A stretch of DNA of 64,000 nt from assembly GCA_963975935.1 (NCBI GenBank), contig CAXBIQ010000006.1, positions 124,001 through 188,000 on the forward strand, in the 5' to 3' direction. Below the pieces are notes generated by a model. It was not told the origin of the DNA. It ran no database searches and saw only the letters and a list, made by a program, of their open reading frames with translations. A program made the translations under genes and the position numbers. This document shows positions 8,889 through 17,534 of the stretch, in pieces; within the stretch, counting starts at the first letter, position 1; every line of letters begins with the position of its first letter. The stretch is from Planktosalinus sp963975935 (GTDB lineage: Bacteria; Bacteroidota; Bacteroidia; Flavobacteriales; Flavobacteriaceae).

Positions 8889-9112
8889 TTAAGGGATTTA
8901 CAGTTTAAAAAGACTTGTCACAAAATTTTTATTACTTATTAAGAACGAACGGGTTTGCTCTAGTTTTTACCGATTAAGAGTGAAAACCCTTGCTTCTCCG
9001 GAAGCGTCTTTTCAGTAAGATATTTTGCAACAAGTCTTACGATTTTTTGTCTTGTCTATATGGTTATACGTAAAGAGAGGAGAAAATGTTACAAAAAAAT
9101 AAAATATTATAA

Positions 9113-9146
9113 AAAAGCCACCTAAATTTTACTTTAGGCGGCTTTT
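9113..9146 (-). terminator. pnp terminator
   Basis: A 14-bp stem (9113-9126 pairing with 9133-9146, one G-U wobble) with a 6-base loop is followed leftward by a T run. It lies 20 bp past the pnp stop. Confidence 0.85.
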
Positions 9147-9165
9147 AATATTTAAGATGGATTAA

Positions 9166-11385
9166 TTAATCCCTTCTCGGTTTTCTATCCCTGTCATTTC
9201 GACCTTTTGAATCTCTTCCACGATCATTTCTGTCATTGCGGTCACGTGGAGGCCTTTCAGTATACCCTTCAGGTTTCGGCAAAAGTGCTTTACGCGAAAC
9301 TTTTTCCTTACGTGTTCTTGGATCTACACCAAAGTACTTCACTTCAAAAACATCACCCATATTGACCACATCAGAAACATTTTCTGTGCGTTCCCATGCC
9401 AGTTCAGAAACGTGAAGCAATACTTCATTGCCGGGAGCGTCAAGATATTCTACAACAGCTCCAAAGTCAAGCATTTTAATGACTTTCACTTCATAGGTTC
9501 CACCCACTTCAGGCTTGAACATCAAGGAGTCAATTTTTGCTAACACAGCATCGATGCCTTCTTGGCTTGTTCCGAGGATTTCAACGATACCCTCTTCTGT
9601 AACAGGGTCTTCATTGATGACAATCGTGGTTTTAGTGGTTTTCTGTAATTCCTGAATCACTTTTCCACCGGGTCCAATCAAGGCACCAATGAATTCATTA
9701 GGTATGATCCTGGTGATGATTTTTGGAGCGTGTGGCTTCACATCGGCATTGGGTTCTGCAATAGTCTCAACCAGTTTTTCCAAAATATGCAAACGACCGT
9801 CACGAGCTTGTTTTAGTGCATTTACTAAAATTTCGTAAGGCATTCCTTTTACTTTAATATCCATTTGACAAGCGGTGATTCCGTCTGCTGTCCCGGTTAC
9901 TTTAAAGTCCATATCACCCAGGTGGTCTTCATCCCCAAGAATGTCTGAAAGTACCGCATAACGGTCACCGTCAGAAATCAATCCCATTGCGATACCCGAT
10001 ACAGGTTTTTTCATTTGGATACCGGCATCCATCAACGCCATAGTTCCTGCACATACAGTTGCCATTGAAGAGGAACCGTTTGATTCCAATACCTCAGATA
10101 CAATTCTTACGGTATAAGGGCAATCTTCAGGTATCATTCCTTTTAAAGCACGTTGTGCCAGGTTTCCGTGACCAATTTCACGACGTGAAGTACCTCTTAA
10201 AGGATAGGCTTCACCGGTACAGAAAGGAGGGAAGTTGTAGTGTAAGTAGAAATCCTCTTCTCCCTGATGTGTAGGCATGTCAATCATGTTTGACTCTCGG
10301 GAAGTGCCTAAAGTCACAGTTGCCAATGCCTGAGTTTCCCCACGTGTAAAGATTGCCGAACCGTGAACCGAAGGCAAATAATCAATTTCACACCAGATGG
10401 GGCGGATGTCTGTAGTTTTTCTTCCGTCAAGACGCAAACCTTCAGCAAGGGTTAATTCCCTTACTGCTTCTTTTTCAATTTTGTTGAAATAGGTTTTGAT
10501 CAAGCTTTCATTTTCTTCCAGTTCTTCTTCAGTAAACAAAGCCAAAACTTCGTCTTTTACTGCTGAAAATGCTTCGCCACGTTCTCTTTTTCCATGACCA
10601 CCTTTGGCGATGTCATATATTTTTTGGTATGCTGTTTCGCGCACTTTGGCTTCAATAGCTTCGTCGCTTTTAGCGGGAGCATATTCTCTAACGGGTTTCT
10701 TACCGAAAGCTTCAGCCAACCTGATTTGAGCAGCACATTGTTCTTTAATGGCCTCGTGAGCAAACTTAATCGCTTCACCCATTTCTTCTTCTGAAATTTC
10801 TTTCATTTCACCTTCTACCATCATCACAGAATCTGCAGAAGCACCAATGATCATATCGATATCAGACTCTAACAACTGGCTGCGGCTTGGGTTCAATATA
10901 AACTCGCCATTGATTCTTCCCACACGGGCTTCAGAAATGGCACATTCAAAAGGAATGTCAGACAATTGAATTGCAGCAGAAGCAGCAAGACCGGCCAGCG
11001 CATCTGGCATCACCTCTTCGTCGTGAGACATCAATTGAATCATTACCTGTGTTTCGGTTTTATAATCTGATGGAAATAATGGACGTAAAACACGGTCGAC
11101 AATACGCATCGTCAATACTTCTCCATCACTGGGCCTTGCTTCTCTTTTGAAGAAACCACCGGGGTAACGACCTGCAGCAGCAAATTTTTCACGGTAATCA
11201 ACGGTTAATGGAAAGAAATCCATTGTACTTTCTTTGTAAGAAGAAACTACGGTACAGAGTAGCATAGTATCTCCCATTCGCAAAACAACAGAGCCATGGG
11301 CTTGTTTTGCCAATTTTCCGGTTTCGATAGAAATTTCCCTACCGTCACCAAGGTCAATGACCTCTTTGTAAACTTTTGGTATCAT
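9166..11385 (-). CDS. pnp: Polyribonucleotide nucleotidyltransferase (PNPase)
   Basis: A 739-residue 3'-5' phosphorolytic exoribonuclease. Two RNase PH domains (about 1-225 and 315-545) flank an all-helical linker, followed by a KH domain (FIGALIGPGGKVIQELQKTT) and an S1 domain (about 620-690). The catalytic second PH domain shows FTRGETQALATVTLGT and the ILGDEDHLGDMDFKVTGT acid cluster. A low-complexity Arg/Asp/Gly tail follows residue 705. It lies downstream of rpsO, as in many bacteria, with a hairpin close to its start codon. Confidence 0.97.
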   Translation of the reverse strand: MIPKVYKEVIDLGDGREISIETGKLAKQAHGSVVLRMGDTMLLCTVVSSYKESTMDFFPLTVDYREKFAAAGRYPGGFFKREARPSDGEVLTMRIVDRVLRPLFPSDYKTETQVMIQLMSHDEEVMPDALAGLAASAAIQLSDIPFECAISEARVGRINGEFILNPSRSQLLESDIDMIIGASADSVMMVEGEMKEISEEEMGEAIKFAHEAIKEQCAAQIRLAEAFGKKPVREYAPAKSDEAIEAKVRETAYQKIYDIAKGGHGKRERGEAFSAVKDEVLALFTEEELEENESLIKTYFNKIEKEAVRELTLAEGLRLDGRKTTDIRPIWCEIDYLPSVHGSAIFTRGETQALATVTLGTSRESNMIDMPTHQGEEDFYLHYNFPPFCTGEAYPLRGTSRREIGHGNLAQRALKGMIPEDCPYTVRIVSEVLESNGSSSMATVCAGTMALMDAGIQMKKPVSGIAMGLISDGDRYAVLSDILGDEDHLGDMDFKVTGTADGITACQMDIKVKGMPYEILVNALKQARDGRLHILEKLVETIAEPNADVKPHAPKIITRIIPNEFIGALIGPGGKVIQELQKTTKTTIVINEDPVTEEGIVEILGTSQEGIDAVLAKIDSLMFKPEVGGTYEVKVIKMLDFGAVVEYLDAPGNEVLLHVSELAWERTENVSDVVNMGDVFEVKYFGVDPRTRKEKVSRKALLPKPEGYTERPPRDRNDRNDRGRDSKGRNDRDRKPRRD

Positions 11386-11399
11386 AATTAATTAATAGT

Positions 11400-11421
11400 A
11401 AACAAGCAGTATTGCTTGTTT
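11400..11421 (-). promoter_or_regulatory. Hairpin in the pnp leader
   Basis: AAACAAGCA (11400-11408) pairs with TGCTTGTTT (11413-11421) around a 4-base loop, ending 14 bases upstream of the pnp ATG. It has no T run, so a terminator role is unlikely. Its position suggests control of ribosome binding or RNA decay. This is inference. Confidence 0.45.
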
Positions 11422-11524
11422 GGTTAAACAATGGTCGTTGTGTTGAGTAGTAGTGTTGACCAATGAAAAACTAAAAGTGTAGCTTTTTCAGAACCCATCA
11501 AAGATAGGTATATTTATATAAAAA

Positions 11525-11543
11525 AAGGGGCATAAAGCCCCTT
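11525..11543 (-). terminator. rpsO terminator
   Basis: AAGGGGC and GCCCCTT form a 7-bp stem around ATAAA, followed leftward by a long T run. It lies directly after the rpsO stop and so separates rpsO from pnp, at least in part. Confidence 0.85.
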
Positions 11544-11547
11544 AATA

Positions 11548-11817
11548 TTATTTTCTTAATCCTAATTCCTTAACGATTTCACGATATCTTACAATATCAG
11601 TTTTCATTAGGTGATCTAGAAGAGATCTTCTTTTTCCCACCAGTTTTACAAGTGATCTCTCAGTATTGTAATCGTGACGGTTGTTTTTTAAGTGAGAAGA
11701 TAAATGCTCGATTCGGGCTGTGAATAAAGCGATTTGTCCTTCTGCTGAACCGGTATCAGTCTTTGATTTACCGTACTTTTCAAAAATTTTCTCTTTGTCT
11801 TCTTTAGTTGGATACAT
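11548..11817 (-). CDS. rpsO: 30S ribosomal protein S15
   Basis: An 89-residue protein of the usual S15 length. The ATG at 11817 gives MYPTKEDKEKIFEKYGKS. An upstream ATG would add 20 residues foreign to the family. The conserved DTGSAEGQIALFTARIEHLSSHL and LVGKRRSLLDHL segments are visible. S15 binds 16S rRNA and in many bacteria represses its own mRNA. A TACTTTTG promoter core lies at 11875-11882 and a small hairpin at 11849-11868 in the leader. Confidence 0.96.
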   Translation of the reverse strand: MYPTKEDKEKIFEKYGKSKTDTGSAEGQIALFTARIEHLSSHLKNNRHDYNTERSLVKLVGKRRSLLDHLMKTDIVRYREIVKELGLRK

Positions 11818-11848
11818 GCCAATATTGTTTAAATGATTCTTATGTATT

Positions 11849-11868
11849 GATTTACCACTTTGGTAATC
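11849..11868 (-). promoter_or_regulatory. Hairpin in the rpsO leader
   Basis: TTACCA (11852-11857) pairs with TGGTAA (11861-11866), extended by GAT/ATC with a one-base bulge. It lies near the expected 5' end of the transcript, 31 bases upstream of the S15 start. It could be an autoregulatory S15 site, but this is inference. Confidence 0.35.
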
Positions 11869-11874
11869 AGGCGG

Positions 11875-11882
11875 CAAAAGTA
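11875..11882 (-). promoter_or_regulatory. Promoter -7 element for rpsO
   Basis: Read leftward this is TACTTTTG, an exact TAnnTTTG match. Confidence 0.55.
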
Positions 11883-11981
11883 ATGAAAATTATTTGTTTA
11901 TATAAATATTCAGGAAGCTATTTTCACAATAAAATAAGCACATTGAAGTTTTAAGGGTAACAAATCTAAATAAATAAAAAT

Positions 11982-12812
11982 ATGAACCTATCAATTTTTA
12001 AATCCAAATTTGTATTTCTTTTTTGCTTCACGTTTCTCTTTTTTTCGTGTAGTGAAGATGACACAACTGATGAAACAATTAATGAGACCCCGGAGTTTTC
12101 TCAGGAGGATACTCAAAGAGCTGCTCAGGTTGATCAAGTATTTGAAGGCACCCTTAACATAATGGAAACTGCTTATGCTGAAGAAGAAGAGGGAAGGGCC
12201 AATAGTTTTTTTCCACCGTGTGCTGTGCTTACGATTTCACAACAAGGAGAAAATTTTGAACTTATAATTGATTTTGGAGACGGTTGTACATTGCCCAACG
12301 GAGCTTTTGTTACCGGCACAGTCTTGCTTACTTATGGTCCCATTCAAAATAATACCCGAATAATTGACTATGTTTTTGAGGAATATACTTATAATGAACA
12401 TCCCGTTTCCGGGGGGGGTCAAATCGAAAGGCTTTTTGAAAATCAAAACGGAAACCCTCAATCCACAGTAAATGAAACCATAACCGTTGGTTTTCCTGAT
12501 TCAAGCATCACTGCGACCCGCACCGGGTTTCGCGTTGCTGAATGGGTAGAAGGAGTAGGTTCAGGAACCTGGTTTGATAATGTTTTCCACATAACCGGGA
12601 ACTGGGACACTGTTTTTTCAAACGGTTTTAACAGGGCTGGTGAAGTAATGGAAACGCTTGTGAAAAAAGCTAACTGTGCCATATTTGTAAGCGGGAGCAT
12701 TGATATTACACAAGACGGGCTTTCAGCTACCCTTGATTATGGAGACGGAACGTGCGACAACATAGTTACACTCATCATTAATGGGGTTGAATATACCATT
12801 ATAATTGGATAG
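11982..12812 (+). CDS. Hypothetical lipoprotein with a G8 tract
   Basis: A 276-residue protein with a lipoprotein signal (KFVFLFCFTFLFFSC, lipid-bearing Cys at residue 23), followed by an acidic linker SEDDTTDETINETPE. An acidic stretch after the Cys is typical of surface-exported lipoproteins in Bacteroidota. The body carries two similar motifs, IIDFGDGCTLPNG and LDYGDGTCDNI, each followed by a hydrophobic strand, which suggests an internal duplication. I do not recognise the family. A run of eight G at 12411-12418 lies inside the frame. A 40-bp palindromic terminator follows. Confidence 0.8.
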   Translation: MNLSIFKSKFVFLFCFTFLFFSCSEDDTTDETINETPEFSQEDTQRAAQVDQVFEGTLNIMETAYAEEEEGRANSFFPPCAVLTISQQGENFELIIDFGDGCTLPNGAFVTGTVLLTYGPIQNNTRIIDYVFEEYTYNEHPVSGGGQIERLFENQNGNPQSTVNETITVGFPDSSITATRTGFRVAEWVEGVGSGTWFDNVFHITGNWDTVFSNGFNRAGEVMETLVKKANCAIFVSGSIDITQDGLSATLDYGDGTCDNIVTLIINGVEYTIIIG

Positions 12813-12830
12813 AACTTAAAAGTATAACCC

Positions 12831-12870
12831 AAATAAAAAAGCTGTATGATATCATACAGCTTTTTTATTT
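12831..12870. terminator. Bidirectional terminator, perfect 40-bp palindrome
   Basis: Bases 12831-12850 are the exact reverse complement of 12851-12870. A GCTGTATGAT/ATCATACAGC core is flanked by A and T runs on both sides, so the hairpin can end both the rightward lipoprotein transcript and the leftward accD transcript. Confidence 0.88.
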
Positions 12871-12883
12871 GATAGTTATTTAT

Positions 12884-13747
12884 TTATGCAGATTTCCGCA
12901 AGGGGCGGTTTAAAATCAAATCGATATACAAGTTGATGTTTTTCTTCAGGTCTTTTCTTTTGGAAATGAAATCCAAAAAGCCGTGTTCCAGCAGAAATTC
13001 AGCGGTTTGAAATCCTTCCGGAAGCTCTTTTCCGGTAGTATCCCTCACCACGCGTGGCCCGGCAAAGCCAATAAGTGCCCCGGGTTCAGAGATGTTGATG
13101 TCTCCCAGCATGGCAAACGAAGCTGTCGTGCCGCCGGTAGTGGGGTCTGTACAAAGAGAAATATAAGGAATTTTTGCATCTGCAAGTTGTGCTAATTTAG
13201 CCGAAGTTTTTGCCAATTGCATTAAGGAGTATGCTGCCTCCATCATTCTTGCACCACCACTTTTTGAAATGATCACCAAAGGAATTTTCTTTTTAAGGGC
13301 ATAGTCTGCAGCACGTGTAATTTTTTCACCCACAACAGCACCCATAGAACCTCCAATGAACGCAAAATCCATACAGGCAATAACTATGTTTTCCCCCATA
13401 GATTTCCCTACGGCTGTTCTCACGGCATCCTTCAGTCCGGTTTTTTCCTGCGCATCTTTTAATCTGTCAGGATATTTTTTGGTATCAACAAAACCAAGAG
13501 GATCTTTTGATGTCAGGTTTTTATCAAGTTCTTTAAAGTTGTTGTCATCAAAAAGTATTTCAAAATACTCTTTACTGCCTATACGCACATGGTAGCCGTC
13601 TTCAGGGCTCACATAAAAGTTCTTGGCAAGCTCTTCAGCATCGACTATTTTACCGGTGGGGGATTTATACCACAATCCTTTTGGGACATCTTTTTTGTCC
13701 TCAGTTGCGGTTTGTATTCCTTTTTTTGTTCTTTTAAACCAGGCCAT
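12884..13747 (-). CDS. accD: Acetyl-CoA carboxylase carboxyltransferase subunit beta, zinc ribbon degenerate
   Basis: A 287-residue subunit that, with AccA, transfers CO2 from carboxybiotin to acetyl-CoA to make malonyl-CoA. The crotonase-like core is clear: ACMDFAFIGGSMGAVVGEKI, SGGARMMEAAYSLMQLAKT and TDPTTGGTTASFAMLGD. The N-terminal zinc ribbon, which carries four Cys in E. coli AccD, is present in outline (GLWYKSPTGKIVDAEEL, VSPEDGYHVRI), but all four Cys are gone. fbaA lies 49 bp upstream on the same strand. No accA lies in the window. Confidence 0.95.
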   Translation of the reverse strand: MAWFKRTKKGIQTATEDKKDVPKGLWYKSPTGKIVDAEELAKNFYVSPEDGYHVRIGSKEYFEILFDDNNFKELDKNLTSKDPLGFVDTKKYPDRLKDAQEKTGLKDAVRTAVGKSMGENIVIACMDFAFIGGSMGAVVGEKITRAADYALKKKIPLVIISKSGGARMMEAAYSLMQLAKTSAKLAQLADAKIPYISLCTDPTTGGTTASFAMLGDINISEPGALIGFAGPRVVRDTTGKELPEGFQTAEFLLEHGFLDFISKRKDLKKNINLYIDLILNRPLRKSA

Positions 13748-13796
13748 TTGATGTATGATTTAGATTAGCGTTTTAAAAATAACGATTTATATCTTT

Positions 13797-14867
13797 TTAA
13801 AGCGTGTTGATATTGTTGAGGTCTTTAAAGGCTTGTTCAAGGCGTTTTTTAAATGTGGTTTCGCCCTCCCTGAGCCACTTTCGTGGATCGTAATATTTTT
13901 TATTGGGAATGTCTTCACCGTCAGGATTTCCAATTTGGGTTTTCAGGTAATCAATATTTTCCACCATATAATCCCTGACACCTTCTGTAAAAGCAAACTG
14001 TAAGTCTGTATCAATGTTCATTTTTATCACACCATAACCAATTGCTTCCCTGATTTCTTCTACTGAGGAGCCACTCCCGCCGTGGAAAACAAAATCAATA
14101 GGGTTGTGGCCGGTGTTGAATTTCTTTTGCACATATTCCTGAGAATTTTTTAAAATCACAGGAGTGAGCTTGACATTGCCCGGTTTGTAAACACCATGAA
14201 CATTTCCAAATGCAGCAGCGATGATAAACTGGTCACTTATTTTTTTAAGTTCCTCATATGCATATGCGACCTCTTCGGGTTGGGTATACAACTTTGAAGA
14301 ATCTACACCGGTATTGTCCACGCCATCTTCTTCACCTCCGGTAATACCCAGTTCAATTTCAAGGGTCATCCCCATTTTACTCATGCGCTCAAGGTACCGT
14401 TTTGAGATTTCAATATTTTCCTCAATGGGTTCTTCAGAAAGATCAAGCATATGCGAGCTGTAAAGTGGAACCCCAAACTGTTTATAGTGTTCCTCACTAG
14501 CATCAAGCAGACCGTCTATCCAGGGTAAGAGATTTTTAGCACAGTGATCTGTGTGAAGAATTACCACGGCGCCATAGGCTTTTGAAAGTTCGTGGATATG
14601 TTTTGCTCCGGCGATACCTCCTGCAATTGCAGCTTTTTGATTTTCATTTGAGAGACCTTTGCCTGCATTAAAATGTGCCCCGCCATTTGAAAACTGTATA
14701 ATCACGGGCGAATTTAATGCTGCTGCGGTCTCTAAAACACTGTTGACGGAACTTGACCCTACAACGTTTACGGCAGGAAGTGCAAATCCTTTTTCTTTAG
14801 CGAGCTTGTGAATTTCCTGAACGGTTTTCCCGGTTGCTACCCCGGCTTTAATGTTGTGAGTTGACAT
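13797..14867 (-). CDS. fbaA: Class II fructose-bisphosphate aldolase
   Basis: A 356-residue zinc aldolase of the E. coli FbaA type. It splits fructose 1,6-bisphosphate into dihydroxyacetone phosphate and glyceraldehyde 3-phosphate. Visible motifs are AVVILHTDHCAKNLLPWIDG (metal and catalytic residues), ELGITGGEEDG, AAFGNVHGVY, DFVFHGGSGSS and KMNIDTDLQFAFT. It is probably co-transcribed with accD. A TATTTTTG core lies at 14893-14900 upstream. Confidence 0.96.
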   Translation of the reverse strand: MSTHNIKAGVATGKTVQEIHKLAKEKGFALPAVNVVGSSSVNSVLETAAALNSPVIIQFSNGGAHFNAGKGLSNENQKAAIAGGIAGAKHIHELSKAYGAVVILHTDHCAKNLLPWIDGLLDASEEHYKQFGVPLYSSHMLDLSEEPIEENIEISKRYLERMSKMGMTLEIELGITGGEEDGVDNTGVDSSKLYTQPEEVAYAYEELKKISDQFIIAAAFGNVHGVYKPGNVKLTPVILKNSQEYVQKKFNTGHNPIDFVFHGGSGSSVEEIREAIGYGVIKMNIDTDLQFAFTEGVRDYMVENIDYLKTQIGNPDGEDIPNKKYYDPRKWLREGETTFKKRLEQAFKDLNNINTL

Positions 14868-14892
14868 ATCTGTATAGTAATTATTAGAATTA

Positions 14893-14900
14893 CAAAAATA
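14893..14900 (-). promoter_or_regulatory. Promoter -7 element for fbaA-accD
   Basis: Read leftward this is TATTTTTG, an exact TAnnTTTG match, 25 bases before the fbaA ATG. Confidence 0.5.
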
Positions 14901-14915
14901 TAAAAATTATATCGC

Positions 14916-17495
14916 TTAGAAGGGATAGTTAATCCCAATGTTTAAAGTTGTGTTTGCAAAGTTATATTCTTTAAACCACCTTTCGCCCTCAGGTCTTCCA
15001 GGATTGTATGTTTTAAAACCCAAATCACCCCGCAAAACAAAGAAACCAAAATCATACCTCAAGCCAAATCCTGAAGCCAACGCTATGTTTTTAAGATCAT
15101 CAAGACCTTCAAAAGTTGCCTGATCATCGGTGACATTGTCCAGGGCATTCCAAATATTTCCGGCATCTGCAAAAAGGGCTCCTTTAAAAGCACCCAGAAT
15201 CGTAAAACGATATTCAAGATTGGCTGCGAGTTTCATATTGGCTTCGTTAAACTCATCGCCCCTGTCACTTGCTCCGGGACCCAACCTGAAAGGGAGCCAC
15301 CCGCGGTTGTCATTGGGGCCGCCCGCAAAATAACTTCGCGTGAAGGGAATACTGTTTGAATTGCCATACGGAATCGCAATACCTCCAAACAGTCGCATGG
15401 CAACAACTGTTTGGCTGCTGAGTTCCCAATAGCGTACATATTCCGACTCTACTTTTACATATTGTGAAAAAGCTACGTCTAAAACTTCATAATTGCCATT
15501 TTGATTTTTATCAAAACCTGCAAGTGAAGCAAAGGCTGAAAGTGCATTTCCGGCAATTTCCAGTTTGAGGCGTGTGCTTGAAAATTGATTGTCAAATACC
15601 CCGGACCTTGAATTTCGTAACCATGAGATATTGGATGCAAAAATTAAATTGTTCTCTGTAAGGCGGTTTTTTTGCTGATTGATATTTCTTAGTATTTGTC
15701 TTTCATCTTCAGACAGACTTCCTACATTGTTTTGTGAAAAATCATTGAGATAACTGTTGGTCCCATCAGGAATAGTCAGATTGATGGGGTTGTTGTTGTC
15801 GTCAAGATTAAAGTATGAAACATTTGTTCCTTCAATATTTGTTAGCGCCACCTCATTGAGCCTGTTGTATGAATTTCGGTAGACGTTAAAATAATTATTG
15901 GTATTTAAATTGCGCACATACTGGATGTTCATCAAGTCCATCCTATATGTGTGAATTCTTGATGGGTTCCACTTGTAGTTTAATATGGTGCTGATGCTTT
16001 GTTTATCAAGACCAATGTTTTGCTGGCTGTTTGCACCAATGCTTATATTGGTATATGGGGACATGTATTTTGGGATAATTTTTTCAGTGTTTAAAGGAAA
16101 TAATATCCTGGGGATTCCCAATTTCACGTCACCACCAACTTCAGAAATGTTGAAAAACTTGCTGTCACTATCTGCTGCATCTTTTGAAGAGCCTAAACTT
16201 CCCCTTCCTGAAATTTCAAGGGTTTCAGCACCCTTAAAGATATTTCTTATTAAAAAGGAGGAACTAAAACCAATACCAAATTCCTGAATGTTTGAAGTAG
16301 AGGCATCGACATCTACACTGGCGGCATATTTTTTTCTGGGAGTGAGCAGGATTGTGGCAATAAGGTCTGTGTTTGTTGTATCGGCGGGGTCTAACTCATA
16401 GCTTATATTAGGATATCTGAATACCCTGAGTTCACTCACGTGATTATATGTGAGGTTTCTGTCTGTATCTTTGAAAATATTGCCGGGTTCAATAAATACG
16501 GCATCAGTAATGGCTTTGGGCCTGTATTTTATTTCATCATAACCATAGAGTGTATACCCTTCATAGGTTATAGAGTCCTGGTATTGTTTATTTCTGTTTT
16601 CAAAAGTATAATCGGTTACAATTTTGACTTTTTTTACTTTGTGTATTTTAAATGGTTCCTGAATGGTTGAATCACCCTGCTGAATATTTCGGTTTTCTAT
16701 CAAATATTCAATATTTGCCATGTGACCGGTATTTACAGTATCAGCTATGAACGAAATAGCCTCTTGATTAAAAAAGTACAAACCTGAGTTGCGCATTAAA
16801 ATTGTGACCCTGTCCCTTTCATCGGCAAAATTATTCCTGGAATACTGCTCGCCGGACTTTACAAGAGTTCTGCTTTTTGAACGTTTATAAATTGAATCCA
16901 CCACCGGGGAGTCTATTTTCATTTTAATGGAATCCACAATATAGGGGCGCTCTCTGTCAACAGTAAAAATAACGGAACCTCTCTTCTCTTTTAGGGTGTC
17001 TTCTATAATTTCATAAGAAGCATTAGCATTTAACCACCCAAAGCTCTTGTAGTATTCTTCAATTCTTTGATTTGATCTCTCTGCCCGTCCATCTCTTATA
17101 ATTACAGGGGCTTCACCGGTTTTTTTGATCCAGTTGTTAAAACCCACTTTATAGTTCACGATTTCATCCACCTGCTTTTGTGAAAAAATTGAAATAAGAC
17201 GTTCCTTTTTTTCCGGTGTTTTATATAATGAAGCATAATAGGTTGAATCTGTTTTCTCACTTGCCAAATTATAAAAGTGCAACCCAAGGGGAATGCCAAA
17301 GAAAGGAAGTTTTGTATTGGGTTCTTGAATAAGCTGACTGTAAACAGCATTGTCAGAAATTTTTTCACCATCAACAATGATGATGTTTTCAGTTAAAAGC
17401 AACTCATCCTCCTGAACCTTTTTAACGGCATCACATGAACTTAAAAGCGCAAGAGTTATTAGAAATAATGGTATTTTTGTGGGTAGCTTTTTCAA
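14916..17495 (-). CDS. tamL: TamL-type lipoprotein BamA/TamA-family outer-membrane protein
   Basis: An outer-membrane assembly protein of about 859 residues. It has a lipoprotein signal (KKLPTKIPLFLITLALLSSC), POTRA-like repeats (about 25-400) and a C-terminal Omp85 barrel ending in NIGINYPF with terminal Phe. Barrel hallmarks include RSYFAGGPNDNRGW and GALFADAGNIWN. Lipid-anchored TamA relatives are called TamL in Bacteroidota. The open frame extends to an ATG at 17552, but that would put 19 residues ahead of the signal and overlap the divergent gene. A TTG at 17495 gives a normal signal and no overlap. No tamB lies adjacent. Confidence 0.82.
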   Translation of the reverse strand: MKKLPTKIPLFLITLALLSSCDAVKKVQEDELLLTENIIIVDGEKISDNAVYSQLIQEPNTKLPFFGIPLGLHFYNLASEKTDSTYYASLYKTPEKKERLISIFSQKQVDEIVNYKVGFNNWIKKTGEAPVIIRDGRAERSNQRIEEYYKSFGWLNANASYEIIEDTLKEKRGSVIFTVDRERPYIVDSIKMKIDSPVVDSIYKRSKSRTLVKSGEQYSRNNFADERDRVTILMRNSGLYFFNQEAISFIADTVNTGHMANIEYLIENRNIQQGDSTIQEPFKIHKVKKVKIVTDYTFENRNKQYQDSITYEGYTLYGYDEIKYRPKAITDAVFIEPGNIFKDTDRNLTYNHVSELRVFRYPNISYELDPADTTNTDLIATILLTPRKKYAASVDVDASTSNIQEFGIGFSSSFLIRNIFKGAETLEISGRGSLGSSKDAADSDSKFFNISEVGGDVKLGIPRILFPLNTEKIIPKYMSPYTNISIGANSQQNIGLDKQSISTILNYKWNPSRIHTYRMDLMNIQYVRNLNTNNYFNVYRNSYNRLNEVALTNIEGTNVSYFNLDDNNNPINLTIPDGTNSYLNDFSQNNVGSLSEDERQILRNINQQKNRLTENNLIFASNISWLRNSRSGVFDNQFSSTRLKLEIAGNALSAFASLAGFDKNQNGNYEVLDVAFSQYVKVESEYVRYWELSSQTVVAMRLFGGIAIPYGNSNSIPFTRSYFAGGPNDNRGWLPFRLGPGASDRGDEFNEANMKLAANLEYRFTILGAFKGALFADAGNIWNALDNVTDDQATFEGLDDLKNIALASGFGLRYDFGFFVLRGDLGFKTYNPGRPEGERWFKEYNFANTTLNIGINYPF

Positions 17496-17534
17496 AAAAG
17501 GACATTTATAATTATTCAAAAATACAAGTTTTGC

